64,000 nt of DNA from positions 43,223,501-43,287,500 of the forward strand of contig NC_133170.1 of the NCBI RefSeq assembly GCF_040802235.1. Reading direction: 5' to 3'. The number at the start of each line of letters is the position of its first letter. The first letter of the stretch is position 1. Shown in pieces: positions 1 through 10,817 of the stretch. Below the pieces are notes generated by a model. It worked only from the letters and a program-made list of their open reading frames with translations. It was not told the DNA's origin and did no database searches. Made by a program: the position numbers and the translations under genes. The DNA comes from Manis javanica. Taxonomy: Eukaryota > Chordata > Mammalia > Pholidota > Manidae.

Positions 1-90
1 CATTATGCTTCAGAAGATTGGAGACTGACGAGAATTAGGCTTGAGATGGATTAATGATTGTGCATTGAGCATTGACTCCCCTATACAGAA

Positions 91-2855
91 TTTTATTGTT
101 TTTAACAACCATTTGATCAATAAATATGAGAGATGTCCACTCAAAAAGAAAAACAGGTCCCCCCTATAAGCCCCTTTACAGTCACTGTCAATCAGCATAG
201 CAAAATGTTGTAGAATCACTACTTTTCTTCTCTATGTTGTACAGCCCTCCCCTTTCTCCCATCCTACCCATGCATGCTAATCTTAATACCCCCCTTCTTC
301 TTCCCCCACCTTATCCCTCCCTACCCACCCATCCTCCCCCAGTCCCTTTCCCTTTGGTACCTGTTAGTCCATTCTTGAGTTCTATGATTTTGCTGCGGTT
401 TTGTTCCTTCAGTTTATCCTTTGTTCTTATACTCCACAGATGAGTGAAATCATTTGGTATTTCTCTTCCTCCACTTGGCTTATTTCACTGAGCATAATAC
501 CCTCCAGCTCCATCCATGTTGCTGCAAATGGTAGGATTTTCCCTCCTCTTATGGCTGAGTAGTATTCCATTGTGTATATGTACCACATCTTCTTTATCCA
601 TTCATCTATCGATGGACATTTAGGTTGCTTCCAATTCTTGGCTATTGTAAATAGTGCTGCGATAAACATAGGGGTGCATCTGTCCTTCTCAAACTTGATT
701 GCTGTGTTCTTCGGGTAAATTCCTAGGAGTGGAATTCCTGGGTCAAATGGTAGGTCTGTTTTGATCATTGGGTTATTTGTTTTTTGTTTGTTGAGGCGTG
801 TGAGCTCTTTATATATTCTGGACATCAAGCCTTTATCGGATCTGTCATTTTCAAATATATTCTCCCATACTGTAGGGTTCCTTTTTGTCCTATTGATGGT
901 GCCTTTTGCTGTACAGAAGCTTTTCAGCTTAATATAGTCCCACTTGTTCATTTTTGCTGTTGTTTTCCTTACCCGGGGAGATATGTTCAAGAAGAGGTCA
1001 CTCATGTTTATGTCTAAAAGGTTTTTGCCTATGTTTTTTTCTAAGAGTTTAATGGTTTCATGACTTACATTCAGGTCTTTGATCCATTTTGAATTTACTT
1101 TTGTGTATGGGGTTAGACAATGGTCCAGTTTCATTCTCCTACATGTAGCTGTCCAGTTTTGCCAGCACCATCTGTTGAAGAGACTGTCATTTCACCATTG
1201 TATGTTCATGGCTCCTTTATCAAATATTAATTGACCATATATGTTTGGGTTAATTTCTGGAGTCTCTAATCTGTTTCACTGTCTGTGGCTCTGTTCTTGT
1301 GCCAGTACCAAATTGTCTTGATTACTATGGCTTTGCAGTAGAGCTTGAATTTGGGGAGTGAGATACCCCCTACTTTATTCTTCTTTTTCACAATTGCTTT
1401 GGCTAATCGGGGTCTTTGGTGTTTCCATATGAATTTTTGAATTATTTGTTCCAGCTCATTGAAGAATGTTGCTGGTAGTTTCATAGGGATTGCATCAAAT
1501 CTGTATATTGCTTTGGGCAGGATGGCCATTTTGATGATATTAATTCTTCCTAGTCATGGGCATGGGATGAGTTTCCATTTGTTAGTGTCCCCTTTCATTT
1601 CTCTTAAGAGTGACTTGTAGTTTTCAGGGTATAGGTCTTTCACTTCTTTGGTTAGGTTTATTCCTAGGTATTTTATTCTTTTTGATGCAATTGTGAATGG
1701 AATTGTTTTCCTGATTTCTCTTTCTATTGGTTCATTGTTAGTGTATAGGAAAGCTACAGATTTCTGTGTGTTAACTTTGTATCCTGCAACTTTGGGGTAT
1801 TCGGATATCAGTTCTAGTAGTTTTGGAGTGGAGTCTTTAGGGTTTTTTATGTACAATATCGTATCATCTGCAAATAGTGACAGTTTAACTTCTTCTTTAC
1901 CAATCTGGATTCCTTGTATTTCTTTGTTTTGTCTGATTGCCATGGCTGGGACCTCTAGTACTATGTTAAGTAACAGTGGGGAGAGTGGGCATCCCTGTCT
2001 AGTTCCCGATCTCAGAGGAAATGCTTTCAGCTTCTCTCTGTTCAGTATAATGTTGGCTGTGGGTTTATCATATATGGCCTTTATGATGTTGAGGTACTTG
2101 CCCTCTATTCCCATTTTGCTGAGAGTTTTTATCATGAATGGATGTTGAATTTTGTCAAATGCTTTTTCAGCATCTATGGAGATGATCATGTGGTTTTTGT
2201 CTTTCTTTTTGTTGATGTGGTGGATGATGTTGATGGATTTTCGAATGTTGCACCATCCTTGCATCCCTGGGATGAATCCCACTTGGTCATGGTGTATGAT
2301 CCTTTTGATATGCTGTTGAATTCTGTTTGCTAATATTTTATTGAGTATTTTTGCATCTACATTCATCAGGGATATTGGTCTGTAATTTTCTTTTTTGTGG
2401 GGTCTTTGCCTGGTTTTGGTATTAGGGTGATGTTGGCTTCATAGAATGAGTTTGGGAGTATTCTCTCCTCTTGTATTTTTGTGGAACACTTTAAGGAGAA
2501 TGGGTATAATGTCTTCTCTGTGTGTCTGATAAAATTCTGATGTAAATCCATCCAGCCCCGGGGTTTTGTTCTTGGGTTGTTTTTTTATTGGAAATCGTTT
2601 TTAATGTAGGCATTTTTTAATATAAACTTCCCTCTTAGTACTGCTTTTGCTGTGTCCCATAAATTTTAGTATGCTGTGTTTTTGTTTTTGCTCATCTTGA
2701 GATATTTTCCACTTTACCTTTCATTTCCTTATTGACTCATTGGTTGGCCATTGAGTGTGTTATTTCATTTTCCCATATTTGTGAATTTTCTAGTTTTCCT
2801 TTTGCTATCAATTTCTAGTCTCATTCCACTGTGGCCAGAAATGCTTGATATAAAG
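91..2855 (-). mobile_element. LINE-1, 5'-truncated, minus strand
   Basis: Reverse-strand LINE-1 carrying the 3'UTR (about 91-430) and the 3' two thirds of ORF2. The 3' end lies at the left, where an AT-rich tail begins near 91. The right limit near 2855 is where the antisense ORF2 linker sequence stops. It has the fewest lesions of the LINE-1 copies here: the reverse transcriptase core reads for 270 codons without interruption. The element lacks the endonuclease, ORF1 and 5'UTR, so it is a dead 5'-truncated insertion. There is a small deletion near 2570-2600, where the reading frame ends. Boundaries are estimated to within about 30 bp, and I did not find a clear target-site duplication. Confidence 0.9.
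427..2551 (-). pseudogene. LINE-1 ORF2 remnant (reverse transcriptase and C-terminal region)
   Basis: ORF2p normally supplies the endonuclease and reverse transcriptase that copy LINE-1 RNA into the genome by target-primed reverse transcription. On the minus strand, 2551-2366 encodes the motif just before the RT core. Positions 2366-1554 encode the RT fingers and palm, with the GCPLSP stretch and the catalytic FADD box (codons at 1874-1863). Positions 1529-1266 encode the thumb-side region, and 1134-427 the C-terminal segment. The segments lie in order and are separated by stops or frame changes, so no continuous protein is made. The intact FADD marks a relatively young subfamily compared with the copies at 27-34 kb and 54-61 kb. 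No endonuclease domain is present. Confidence 0.88.
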
Positions 2856-4584
2856 AAAATCTCTTCCTTGGAGGGATTTAGACATAGATAGTCACCATGT
2901 TCACCAATTTGAAAAGCATTGCTTCATGGATTATAAATGACAGTATCCCTGGAAGCATTTCTCCTTTAACAATATTCCCCCCAAAGTATGGCATATGAAA
3001 TGTATTTAGATGATTAAGAGAGCAAATTAGCTTTTAATATTTATGCATCCATTTTAATATGAATTAGAAAAATGAAGTTTCTGTTCACAGTACTGACTTG
3101 GATTTTCTTTCTAAATAAAAATTTCAAGTTTTAAAAGTGGTTCCATTAAAAATGTTAAATACATATGAATAGAGCTGCTACAAACACCTTGATGGTTGAA
3201 ACAGTGCCCTAGAGTCTATTGATACTGAATTTTCTGCTGCAACTGCAAGAGGCGTTACACTGATGGCATGAGGTGAAGTTGTAACTTAATTTCCATTCAA
3301 TGCCCATTAATTTTATCCAATTTTGAAACAGATTATTCTCTTGCTACCTAACTGATCTCATCAGCTAAAAGAATGTAGGTTATGTTCCAGGAAGTGGACT
3401 GGTGTTCTTTGTATTTATTTAATGAATAGTTAGGTTTGTTTTCCTGTTGTTCATCCATGATTGTAAACAGCAGGAATCTGAGTGTAGGTGGTTCCAAGTT
3501 TCCTAGCAGTAATAAAGCGCTGTTTCTGAAGCCTGATGTTCTTCTACCTATTATTGTTATAAAAGCAATAGATGTGTTTCAACCTGTTCAGGTCTCAGTT
3601 TCCAAAAAATAGACAGAGGAAGAAGTTCTAGAAAAGCTGTCTGAAAAGATAATGCCATTGTTTCCCAGGAAGATGCCAAAGTTTATTGGCATTGGTGACA
3701 TGGGAAGGTCTGAAGTATTGCAGAGAGGTGGCCTGCCTCCCTCATAGTCACCCATCATGACTATAATGACATAATTTCTTGCCCAGGGGGGCAATTCTAG
3801 CCCAGTAAGGAAATTAGAGAACAAACCAAAAGAAATAGTGGCAGGTGAGGAAACCACTGGGGTCCCCTGTCTGAGAAGCAGAGGCTAAAGAAAACTCAGC
3901 TACCCCCCTAGGAGAGTCCTCTGGCAGAAGAGTTATTGTGCAGGTCTAAAAGTTTATTAACTAAGTTACACCTCAAATGTTCAATTATTATTTCCTGAGC
4001 CATTCAATAAGAAATTGTCTATCAGTGCACACAGCCTAATTTTTATTTCACCTTGGAAAATGTCAACTCATATTATAAGTATTGAAGATAACAAATGTGA
4101 CTCTGAGCTGAACTTTTTCAAAATTCAAAACAGAAAAGTTGGACCCCAGAATGATTTTTTAAAAAAACACTTCTGCTTATCTCTGGATATACAAATGGAA
4201 GGAGGGGAAAAAAAGAAGTGAAACATTTATGAAATTAGACTTTTCTTATAAAAGGTCTCTTGCACCATTAAAGTTTTGCTTTAAAATGGAATTCAAAAGG
4301 GTGCATATGTCCTCTGACCCTGTGCCAGCACAGAGGTGACATGATTAAATCGCAGACATGATTTATGTGCAGTCAACAGATGTGGTCACTGAGTTTTATT
4401 TCCAGGTTAGGTTAACAGCCTCCTCCTTGTCCCCACATGGCTTCTCCCCCTTGTCCATGCCCTATCCATCTAGTTCCAGTTTTCTATACAGCTGCTCCTA
4501 CTATCTCCCCCCTGTTTTTATTTCTCTCTATTTTGCTTTCTTTTTCTTCCCTCCACATCTCTCCCATTTATCTAAGTTCAGATT
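2856..4584. other. Unassigned non-coding stretch
   Basis: I see no gene, no long clean reading frame and no repeat I can name with confidence. An 89-codon minus-strand frame at 3588-3857 has no recognisable domain and is probably chance. Confidence 0.5.
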
Positions 4585-5030
4585 CCTGCAGAAAGATAAA
4601 CTCTGAGGCAAGATTCAAGTACAGCAGTTTATTTAGAAAGTGCAGAAGAAACCTGCAGAGGAGCAGGGCGAGAGGCCAGGGCAGAGAAAACAGTGGATCA
4701 AGGATGTATATCAGGGAAGTTAACACTGTGGGTAATGAGTTTAATCCCACAAGAAAATTCTGGAAACTGTGTAAAATCACATGCCTCAGATATACCCCAG
4801 CTAAAGTCAAAGTAGCTAGATGGAATATTTGTGCAGCTCCTCTCAGCGGCTGTTGGCTGAGGCTCCTCCTGGGGAAGTGAATTCCCTGCTGCTTCAGGCC
4901 TGCTGTGCACTCATCCCTTGCCTGGCTTGGGAAAGGAGGCAACAAGATGCAGAAGCTGGCAGCTGAAAGTGGCAGAAACACACTGAAGTGACATGATAAA
5001 GCCCTAGAATGGATACCAAAATCAGTTCCT
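4585..5030 (-). repeat. Possible old LTR-like repeat, family unassigned
   Basis: Read on the minus strand, this block ends in a stretch with an AATAAA-type signal followed by a short downstream tail, the layout of an LTR 3' end. Two overlapping frames, about 147 codons (plus) and 137 codons (minus), cross it. They have no domain, and overlapping open frames of this kind are common in moderately GC-rich repeats. The assignment is by general resemblance only. Confidence 0.35.
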
Positions 5031-5514
5031 ACACTTCCCCTCTTTCCCCAGATCCTATTTCCCCCACCACTGAAATGTCCTTTCTCAGTGGTGTTTAGGT
5101 GTTAACAGCTAGCAAAACAAATCAGGGGAGGCCTCTCATTTTAAGATGCTGTCATTAAAAGGATTTAGATATGGCCAGTGATAATATATGTGTCCCAAAA
5201 TCTGGATGCCCGTGATTTAGAGTGCTCCATAGACCTCAGAAAATCAGGAAGCCAGTCAGAGCTACAACGCCTCATGGCACTAGTGGTGGACTGTCAGGGC
5301 ACCACAGAGAAATCCTAGCATCAGGCATTGAGGGTCACTGGCAAGCATCAGCGTGTATTATTGCCCTTTATTTTAGGGCTATAGGAGTGAAATATGCTAT
5401 GTTGGCAAAAGTGGTGAGTTTTTAATTAGCATCTGTCTACCTTTCTACAGTACTTGGCAGAGAAGGCCATTTTGCACAGTGCATTAAAGTATATGTTGGG
5501 AATAGGCCAAATAT
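5031..5514. other. Unassigned non-coding stretch
   Basis: No recognisable gene or named repeat. Confidence 0.5.
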
Positions 5515-5615
5515 GAATGCCAGTTTTGCTTTTCACTAACGCAAGTCATTCAATCTCTCTGTTTTTCTATCTATAAAATTATTATAATAATGCTTCAGAG
5601 GATATTATGATAAAT
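5515..5615 (+). repeat. Weak MIR-like SINE fragment
   Basis: The order of a 'caagtcattcaatctctct'-like motif followed by a 'tataaaattattataataa' block and a later AT-rich tail resembles the 3' half of MIR. It is degraded and short. Confidence 0.4.
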
Positions 5616-5619
5616 ATTG

Positions 5620-5629
5620 TGTGTGTGTC

Positions 5630-5676
<47 letters not shown>
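5620..5676. repeat. (TG)n microsatellite
   Basis: A nearly pure TG dinucleotide tract of about 55 bp with two TCTG-type interruptions near its left edge. Likely length-polymorphic. Confidence 0.97.
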
Positions 5677-5679
<3 letters not shown>

Positions 5680-5954
5680 TGATATTTGGAAGAATGATTA
5701 GTAGACCTAAGTGTGTTCAAAACATGATGTGTGGTAGTTTTGTACAGTATCAATTTATGAACAACTGGAGCTAGAATCATGCTCCCTCACATTCCCTTCT
5801 CTGTATGATTATAGGTCAGCATTGGCCACAGAAGAAATCACACAAGGTCTGCAAGGCAGAAATGAAGCCGTGGCTACTGCACCTTAGAGGTCAGTGCAGC
5901 ACCAGGCACTGTGGCAGCTAGCACCCACCATCCCTGCCCGCTTACCCACTGGCT

Positions 5955-6150
5955 GGCGGGGAAGCACCTGGATCTGCAGCTCCCCAGCTCCCTCCAGTCC
6001 TCCCCCTTGAGTTCTCCGAGTCCTGGACCAGGTGCACGTGCAGGTCTGTGCTGAAGGGCACCAGCTCGTCCTTCAGGTCACCCACGCTGTCAGGATGGGA
6101 GGTGCAGAGAGACATGGGCTCTACTTCATCCTCATGGGTTCCGTTTGTCC
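5955..6150 (-). other. GC-rich coding-like segment, possible pseudogene or exon fragment
   Basis: On the minus strand a frame runs from about 6150 to a TAA near 5955, roughly 60 codons, in sequence distinctly richer in G+C and CpG than its neighbours. It contains an acidic/hydrophobic run including DSVGDLKDELVPF. Codon third positions are strongly G/C, as in mammalian coding DNA. The frame ends at CAGTGGGTAAGC, which resembles a splice donor. I do not recognise the protein. A MaLR-like tail lies immediately to the right. It may be a fragment of a processed pseudogene, a host exon on the minus strand, or chance. Confidence 0.3.
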
Positions 6151-6189
6151 TTGACGGTCATTGACGTCATCTTCCTTCCTGGTTGTAGA

Positions 6190-6330
6190 GCTGCCTGAGC
6201 CACAGACTCCAGCCAAAAGCCAGATGCAGAGACAATAGTCTGCACAGCTTGCCCCACCAGCTCCCGCAATTAGATGAGGTCTAACCCAATAATAAGTCCC
6301 TTATTCTATGTCACAACCTGACTGATACAA
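6190..6330 (+). repeat. MaLR-like LTR tail
   Basis: The order 'acccaataataagtccctt' then 'ctgactgatacaaca' matches the typical 3' end of MaLR/MST-type LTRs. The 5' limit is unclear. Confidence 0.45.
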
Positions 6331-6401
6331 CAGGGTAGTCATGGGTCAAGATGTTAAAATGAAACTTCTGCAGACTGAGTTTTACCTAAGTGGTGCCTAA
6401 G

Positions 6402-6498
6402 TTGCTTTTACAACTTGCTAATCTCAATTGTGCCTTTCTTACTTCTTTTAGGATATCTAATCTGGCTCTAAGAATTTGGCTTGGAAGTAGTTCCCTAA
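6402..6498 (+). repeat. 97-bp direct duplication, copy 1
   Basis: Matches 7635-7731 over 97 bp with five mismatches (about 95%) and no gaps. The last 60 or so bases, from 'tttcttacttcttttaggat' onward, are identical. The two copies are 1,233 bp apart and flank an L2 fragment holding a LINE-1 insertion. Confidence 0.95.
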
Positions 6499-6554
6499 CC
6501 TTCAGAAAATTAATAATTATGTGAGGTGTCTCAGATAAAGGACAGATAACAGCA

Positions 6555-6621
6555 AAAATGATGCCATTCTTCTACTTGTCATCCTTCAGGGCTTTCCCAC
6601 TGCACTCAAGATAGAGTGTGA
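6555..6621 (+). repeat. L2 fragment, left part, split by LINE-1
   Basis: The segment 'cagggctttcccactgcact' followed by 'caagatagagtgtgaa' is the characteristic L2 3'-region stretch. It resumes after the LINE-1 at about 7394, so the LINE-1 landed inside the L2. Confidence 0.65.
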
Positions 6622-7393
6622 ATCTGCTGGTGGGAATGTAAACTAGCTCAAGCACTGTGGAAAGCAATATGGAGGTTCTTCAAAAAACTAAAAATAGGAA
6701 TACCATTTGACCCAGGAATCCCACTCCTTGGAATTTACCCAAATACAAGTTCTCACATTCAAAAAGACATATGCACCCCTATGTTTAGTGCAGCACTATT
6801 TACATTAGCCAAGATATGAAAGCAACCTAAGTGTCCATCAATAGATGAATGGATAAAAAAGACATGGTACATATACACAATGGAATACTATTCAGCCATA
6901 AGAAATAAATAAATCCTACCATTTGCAACAACATGGATGGAGCTGGAGGATATTATACTCATTATATATATGAAATAAGCCAAGCAGAGAAAGACAAGTA
7001 CCAAATGATTTCCCTCATTTGTGGAGTACAACAATGAAGCAAAACTGAAGGAACAAAACAGCAGCAGAAGCACAAATTCCAAGAAGGGACTAGTGGTTAC
7101 CAAAGGGGAAGGGGAAAGGGAAGGGGAGGGGAGGGTGGGTGGAAAGGGAGGGAGAAGGGGATTGAGGGGCATTATGATTAGTACATATGGTGTGGGGGAT
7201 CATGGGGAAGGCAGTGTAGCACAGAGAAGACAAGTAGTGACTCTGTGGCATCTTACGGCACTGATGAATAGTGGCTGCAATGGGGTATGAGGGGGACTCG
7301 ATAATACGGGTGAATGTAGTAACTACATTGTTTTTCATGTGAAACCTTCATAACAGTGTATATTAATAATACCTTAATAAAAATTGTAATGAA
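6622..7393 (+). mobile_element. LINE-1, 5'-truncated, ORF2 end plus 3'UTR
   Basis: Begins abruptly in the ORF2 C-terminal coding region ('tgctggtgggaatgtaaact'), runs through the G-rich 3'UTR (about 7080-7330) and ends in an A-rich tail near 7393. It is flanked by an imperfect target-site duplication: 'aagatagagtgtgaa' at the left edge (from about 6608) and 'aaagatagtgtgaa' at the right edge (from about 7395). The coding remnant is interrupted by stops. Confidence 0.9.
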
Positions 7394-7459
7394 AAAAGAT
7401 AGTGTGAACTTATTTATATAGCAAACAAGGACCCTCATGGTTACAAACTCCACTGTCCC

Positions 7460-7630
7460 ACTAAATTGGAACTACCTTCCATAGTCAACCCCTTCCCCTT
7501 GCAGCCTGTCCCCTCCCTTCCCCCACTGTCCTCCCCACCCCAGACCCCCTGCCCTGCCTCCCTTCCTCCTTCCCAACCTCCTTCTCTTCCCTCTGTAACA
7601 TCCTGCTCTCCCACCACGTGCACAAGCACC
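7460..7630. repeat. CT-rich low-complexity tract
   Basis: A pyrimidine-rich plus strand dominated by short C and T runs. It generates spurious proline-rich and glycine-rich frames on both strands. I see no gene. Confidence 0.8.
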
Positions 7631-7634
7631 CACA

Positions 7635-7731
7635 TTGCTTTTACACCTCTCTAATCTCAATTATGTCTTTCTTACTTCTTTTAGGATATCTAATCTGGCT
7701 CTAAGAATTTGGCTTGGAAGTAGTTCCCTAA
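7635..7731 (+). repeat. 97-bp direct duplication, copy 2
   Basis: Second copy of the 6402-6498 segment in the same orientation. See the matching entry for identity. Confidence 0.95.
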
Positions 7732-8187
7732 GCATTCCTTATTCTGTTTTCCAAAGAATACTTTTCCCTTAAGATCATTAAATTCATGTTTCCTGAATCA
7801 ATCCCTCTAAATCTAATCCACTTTCAAAGACTGAGTTATCTTCCCAGCACATTAGGCTCAGATACATTTTTACTTGTCATTTAATGCAATAAATTAAACC
7901 TATTAATAAGCAGAAAATACAGAATATGATAGATGGGTGGAGGTAAACTTTTATTATGATAGCTAAGCAATAAAAATCAATGTATTAGTTTGATTCTAAA
8001 TATTGTGAATTCTGTTGGAAGGTAAATGCAAAATAATTCTGCATCCTTCCAACAACATAAAGTGCAGATGCTAACACTGAAAATTTCCAACATCTTGTCC
8101 ATATGGCTGCATCCAATAAGAGCAAAAGCATTCATCTGATCTCCGTCATCATAGATACTACAATCTAAGATTATTTTGTGCTTTGTC
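7732..8187. other. Unassigned non-coding stretch
   Basis: AT-rich sequence without a gene or repeat I can name. Confidence 0.5.
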
Positions 8188-8325
8188 TCCCTACCTAGAA
8201 TATGAACTCCACGAGAGCAGAAATCAGGTCTGCTGTTGTTCCCCCATTTTATCTCTAGCCCCCAGCACAGCACCTCTCACAACTGATAATAACTAATTGA
8301 GGCATAAGAGTGAATGAGTGATGAA
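8188..8325 (+). repeat. L2 3' end
   Basis: The order 'atatgaactccacgagagca', 'tctagcccccagcacagcac' and a GAATGAGTGATG-like tail matches the conserved 3' end of L2. Confidence 0.75.
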
Positions 8326-9224
8326 TAATGATGAGCTCAAAAAAGAAAGTCGTTTTTGGAGGACTTTAATTATATTACTAGCAATCTTAACAGTACTGCT
8401 AAAACTGAGTTGGAGCCATTAAAACCTTGGTTTTTAACTCTTGATTATTTCTTGTTAAGCAGAATGGTGAAAAACCACATCCATTTACTTCTCACATGCC
8501 ATCTGTGCCTTTATCAAAACATCATCCCCATCAGTAAGATAGAATCAAGGAAAGGGAGACTGGATGGTAGATTCTCCCATTTCATGGGTTAAGGTCCTTT
8601 GGTGGTAAGTGACAGAAAACAGTGGCTAACTTAAGCAAAGGGGAACTAGGGTACCAAAAAGAAAATGCAACAAAACAAAACTAACAAAAATCCCAAGTGC
8701 AATTTTGATTGAAATACATTGAATGAATAGGACAATTTAAGGAAAACGAATATGTTGACTACATTGAAACTGTTACCTATAAAAATTTATCTTCAGATCT
8801 TCTAAAATTCAGTACATTTTTGTATTTTTTTCTTCATGAAGTATTCCATTTCTTTTGTTAGATTTATTTCTAGATTTTTCTACATGTACATATACACATA
8901 TATATATACAAGTGCATGTTAACATTTAGGTAATATTTCAAAATAATATGTCTTAATGTTATTAGCTGTGTACATGAAAATTAAATTGAGCAATGTACAC
9001 TGATTTTATATGTTCTATCAGCCAGCCAGACCACCCAGTCATTGAGTTTAATGACGGTGTTCTTGTGCCTCTTTTATGAAGAGAGAATATATACACAGTG
9101 TCCATTAGATGTGAGTTTTTGGGTCCATTACCTTGGACAGTGTATGAATCTGAGCATTTGTAGGTGGATGCAATCCTTGAGGCAACTCATAACCCTGTTC
9201 TAAGTGAAATAGGGATGTAGAAGC
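8326..9224. other. Mostly unassigned; weak antisense L1M trace near 8830-8900
   Basis: AT-rich sequence. A short piece near 8830-8900 ('tttgttagatttatttctag') resembles antisense old LINE-1 ORF2. The rest shows nothing recognisable. Confidence 0.4.
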
Positions 9225-9800
9225 TTGTATTTTCCAAAACGGCCATAATAATATTTCACTTGCCTCATGCTCTTCTATACTGTGACCATACCAATAACTT
9301 ATTGAAAGGGAGCACTATGCCCCTTCCCCCTGAATTTGGGCAGACCTCTGATTGCTTGAATAAGAATGGCAGCAGTGACCTCTGAGGTCTGACCTCTACC
9401 TCTTAGGCTAGACAATCAAAAGTGATGTGGCTTCTGCCTTGTTCCCTGAGATATTCACATTTAAAGCTCCAAGCCACTCCCCAGGGCCCTCAAAGATGTG
9501 AGGAAGTGAGCAAGTCAAGTCTATGAAAAAGACTGCATGTAGTTCCGGTGCTTGGCATACCCGGTCAGGTCCAGCCCACAGCCGGCACCAACGTCCCACG
9601 TGTGGGGGAGGAAGCCGTCTGTGCAAATGGGTTCTCGCACTCTCAGCCATTTGAGTTTTCTCAACTGAAGTCCCAGACATAACAAAGCAAATAAATCTAT
9701 CCCCACTATGCCCTTATTAATTGCCAACCCAAAAAATTTGGGGTATAATGAAATGGTTGTTATTTTAAACCACTAAATTGCACAGCAATTGCATACAACT
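9225..9800 (+). repeat. MLT1-like MaLR LTR
   Basis: Typical MaLR layout: a 'gcagacctctgattgcttga' type 5' segment, a central GC-rich part and the 3' end 'aaatggttgttattttaaac' followed by 'cactaaattgcacagcaatt'. The subfamily is not resolved. A 90-codon minus frame across it is a shadow. Confidence 0.7.
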
Positions 9801-10403
9801 GTAAGTGGAACAGGGGTTTAACTAAATCCTTCTGAGACCTTCAATGGTTCGGGTCTAAAGACTTGTTTCTAAATTCGACTGCAAAGCAAATTACATCAGA
9901 GCAAGGCTATGGAGAATGTCAGCATCTAAATCTCAGCCTCCTAGTTCCAGATTGAAGCCTGTACATTTACTCTCAGAATGATGCATAATTCAGAATCCGG
10001 GCTTGCACACTTGGGGTTTGGCCTTTTCTTGGGTCTCTATCTTTCCAATCAAGACCACACCACCTTTCCAACCCCTTTGCAGTGCAGGATCAAGAGCCCA
10101 TGGAAAAGACAGGCCTGCCCGCTGAATCTCTGAGGAAGTGACACAGCGGAGCTTCAGCCAGAGCCTGCTTCCATCCTCTTGGCTTCTCTTTTTCTTGAAA
10201 GTAAGCTTTGCTCGGCTACTTTTGTGATTTTCTTTTTTACCAGAACAACTTGAGAAAGAAACACACAGGGCTGTTCGTAGAGCAGGCTGTTAAAAATGCC
10301 CATTGTGTTGAATAATTAATTGCTCCCCAAAATACAATTTAGCTAATAGAAGCTGAACTGAACTCCAACCTTCCATGGGCTTCTCTTCTCATGCTGACTG
10401 CTC
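9801..10403. other. Unassigned stretch left of the class II provirus
   Basis: No recognisable gene or repeat before the target site of the provirus. Confidence 0.5.
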
Positions 10404-10409
10404 CTTTTG
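10404..10409. repeat. Target-site duplication CTTTTG, left copy
   Basis: The 6-bp CTTTTG immediately before the 5' LTR is repeated at 17604-17609 immediately after the 3' LTR. Six base pairs is the usual duplication size for betaretrovirus-like elements. Confidence 0.93.
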
Positions 10410-10641
10410 TGTGGGGGCCCGGCCTACGGCCGAGGCTGAGCCCCACTCTAGCTGGACAACGCCCTAAAGATGGCACCTGCTTCCTAGACACCACCCTTCC
10501 TGGCCCTACAGCTCAGCGCATAAGGAAGCCTCCATGATTGGCTTGTCCCCATTTCCATGCTCGTGCTCATAGCATCCTTTTCACGTTTCCAATAAGACTG
10601 AACCTGGCGCGTGATCAGTCAGCTGATTGGTTGGGATATGC

Positions 10642-10648
10642 TATATAA
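10642..10648 (+). promoter_or_regulatory. LTR TATA box
   Basis: TATATAA, about 13 bp downstream of an inverted CCAAT (ATTGG). It is the expected core promoter for proviral RNA, and the same motif is kept in the 3' LTR at 17448-17454. Confidence 0.85.
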
Positions 10649-10724
10649 GCTGCTGCCCTGGAGGAAGTGTGGTGGTTGCTGTTTTTGCTTTTGCCTTTCG
10701 CTAGATGGATGCTCGGACGCCCAT

Positions 10725-10730
10725 AATAAA
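10725..10730 (+). promoter_or_regulatory. LTR polyadenylation signal
   Basis: AATAAA about 80 bp after the TATA box. The copy in the 3' LTR at 17531-17536 would serve as the RNA 3' end signal. Confidence 0.85.
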
Positions 10731-10799
10731 GATTCCTAACAAACCAGGCCTTCGGTGATCGTTCTCCTGCCATCGCCCTAGGCGGCGGGACGCGATAGC

Positions 10800-10817
10800 T
10801 GGTGCCGAAACCCGGGA
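10800..10817 (+). promoter_or_regulatory. Primer binding site, tRNA-Phe
   Basis: TGGTGCCGAAACCCGGGA is a full 18-nt complement of the 3' end of mammalian tRNA-Phe (which ends ...TTTCGGCACCA). It starts two bases after the LTR. tRNA-Phe priming is a known trait of IAP-type elements. Confidence 0.93.

Larger units (their letters stand above)
10410..10797 (+). repeat. 5' LTR of class II provirus
   Basis: 388 bp from TGTGGGGGCCC to GATA. It carries inverted CCAAT (10625-10629), a TATA box (10642-10648) and an AATAAA signal (10725-10730), so U3, R and U5 are recognisable. Against the 3' LTR I count 16 substitutions, 15 of them transitions and most at CpG sites, plus one 2-bp indel. The terminus is TA and not the usual CA in both LTRs. 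Confidence 0.95.

Noticed and set aside
1648-2148. 166-codon plus-strand frame
   Set aside because: It is the antisense shadow of the LINE-1 RT on the minus strand.
4437-4981. Overlapping frames of about 147 (plus) and 137 (minus) codons
   Set aside because: No domain, overlapping on both strands, and inside repeat-like sequence.
7441-7660. Proline-rich and glycine-rich frames on both strands
   Set aside because: Artefacts of the CT-rich low-complexity tract.
10800-10817. tRNA gene
   Set aside because: Only the 18-nt complement of the tRNA-Phe 3' end is present, as expected for a primer site. No tRNA body is found.
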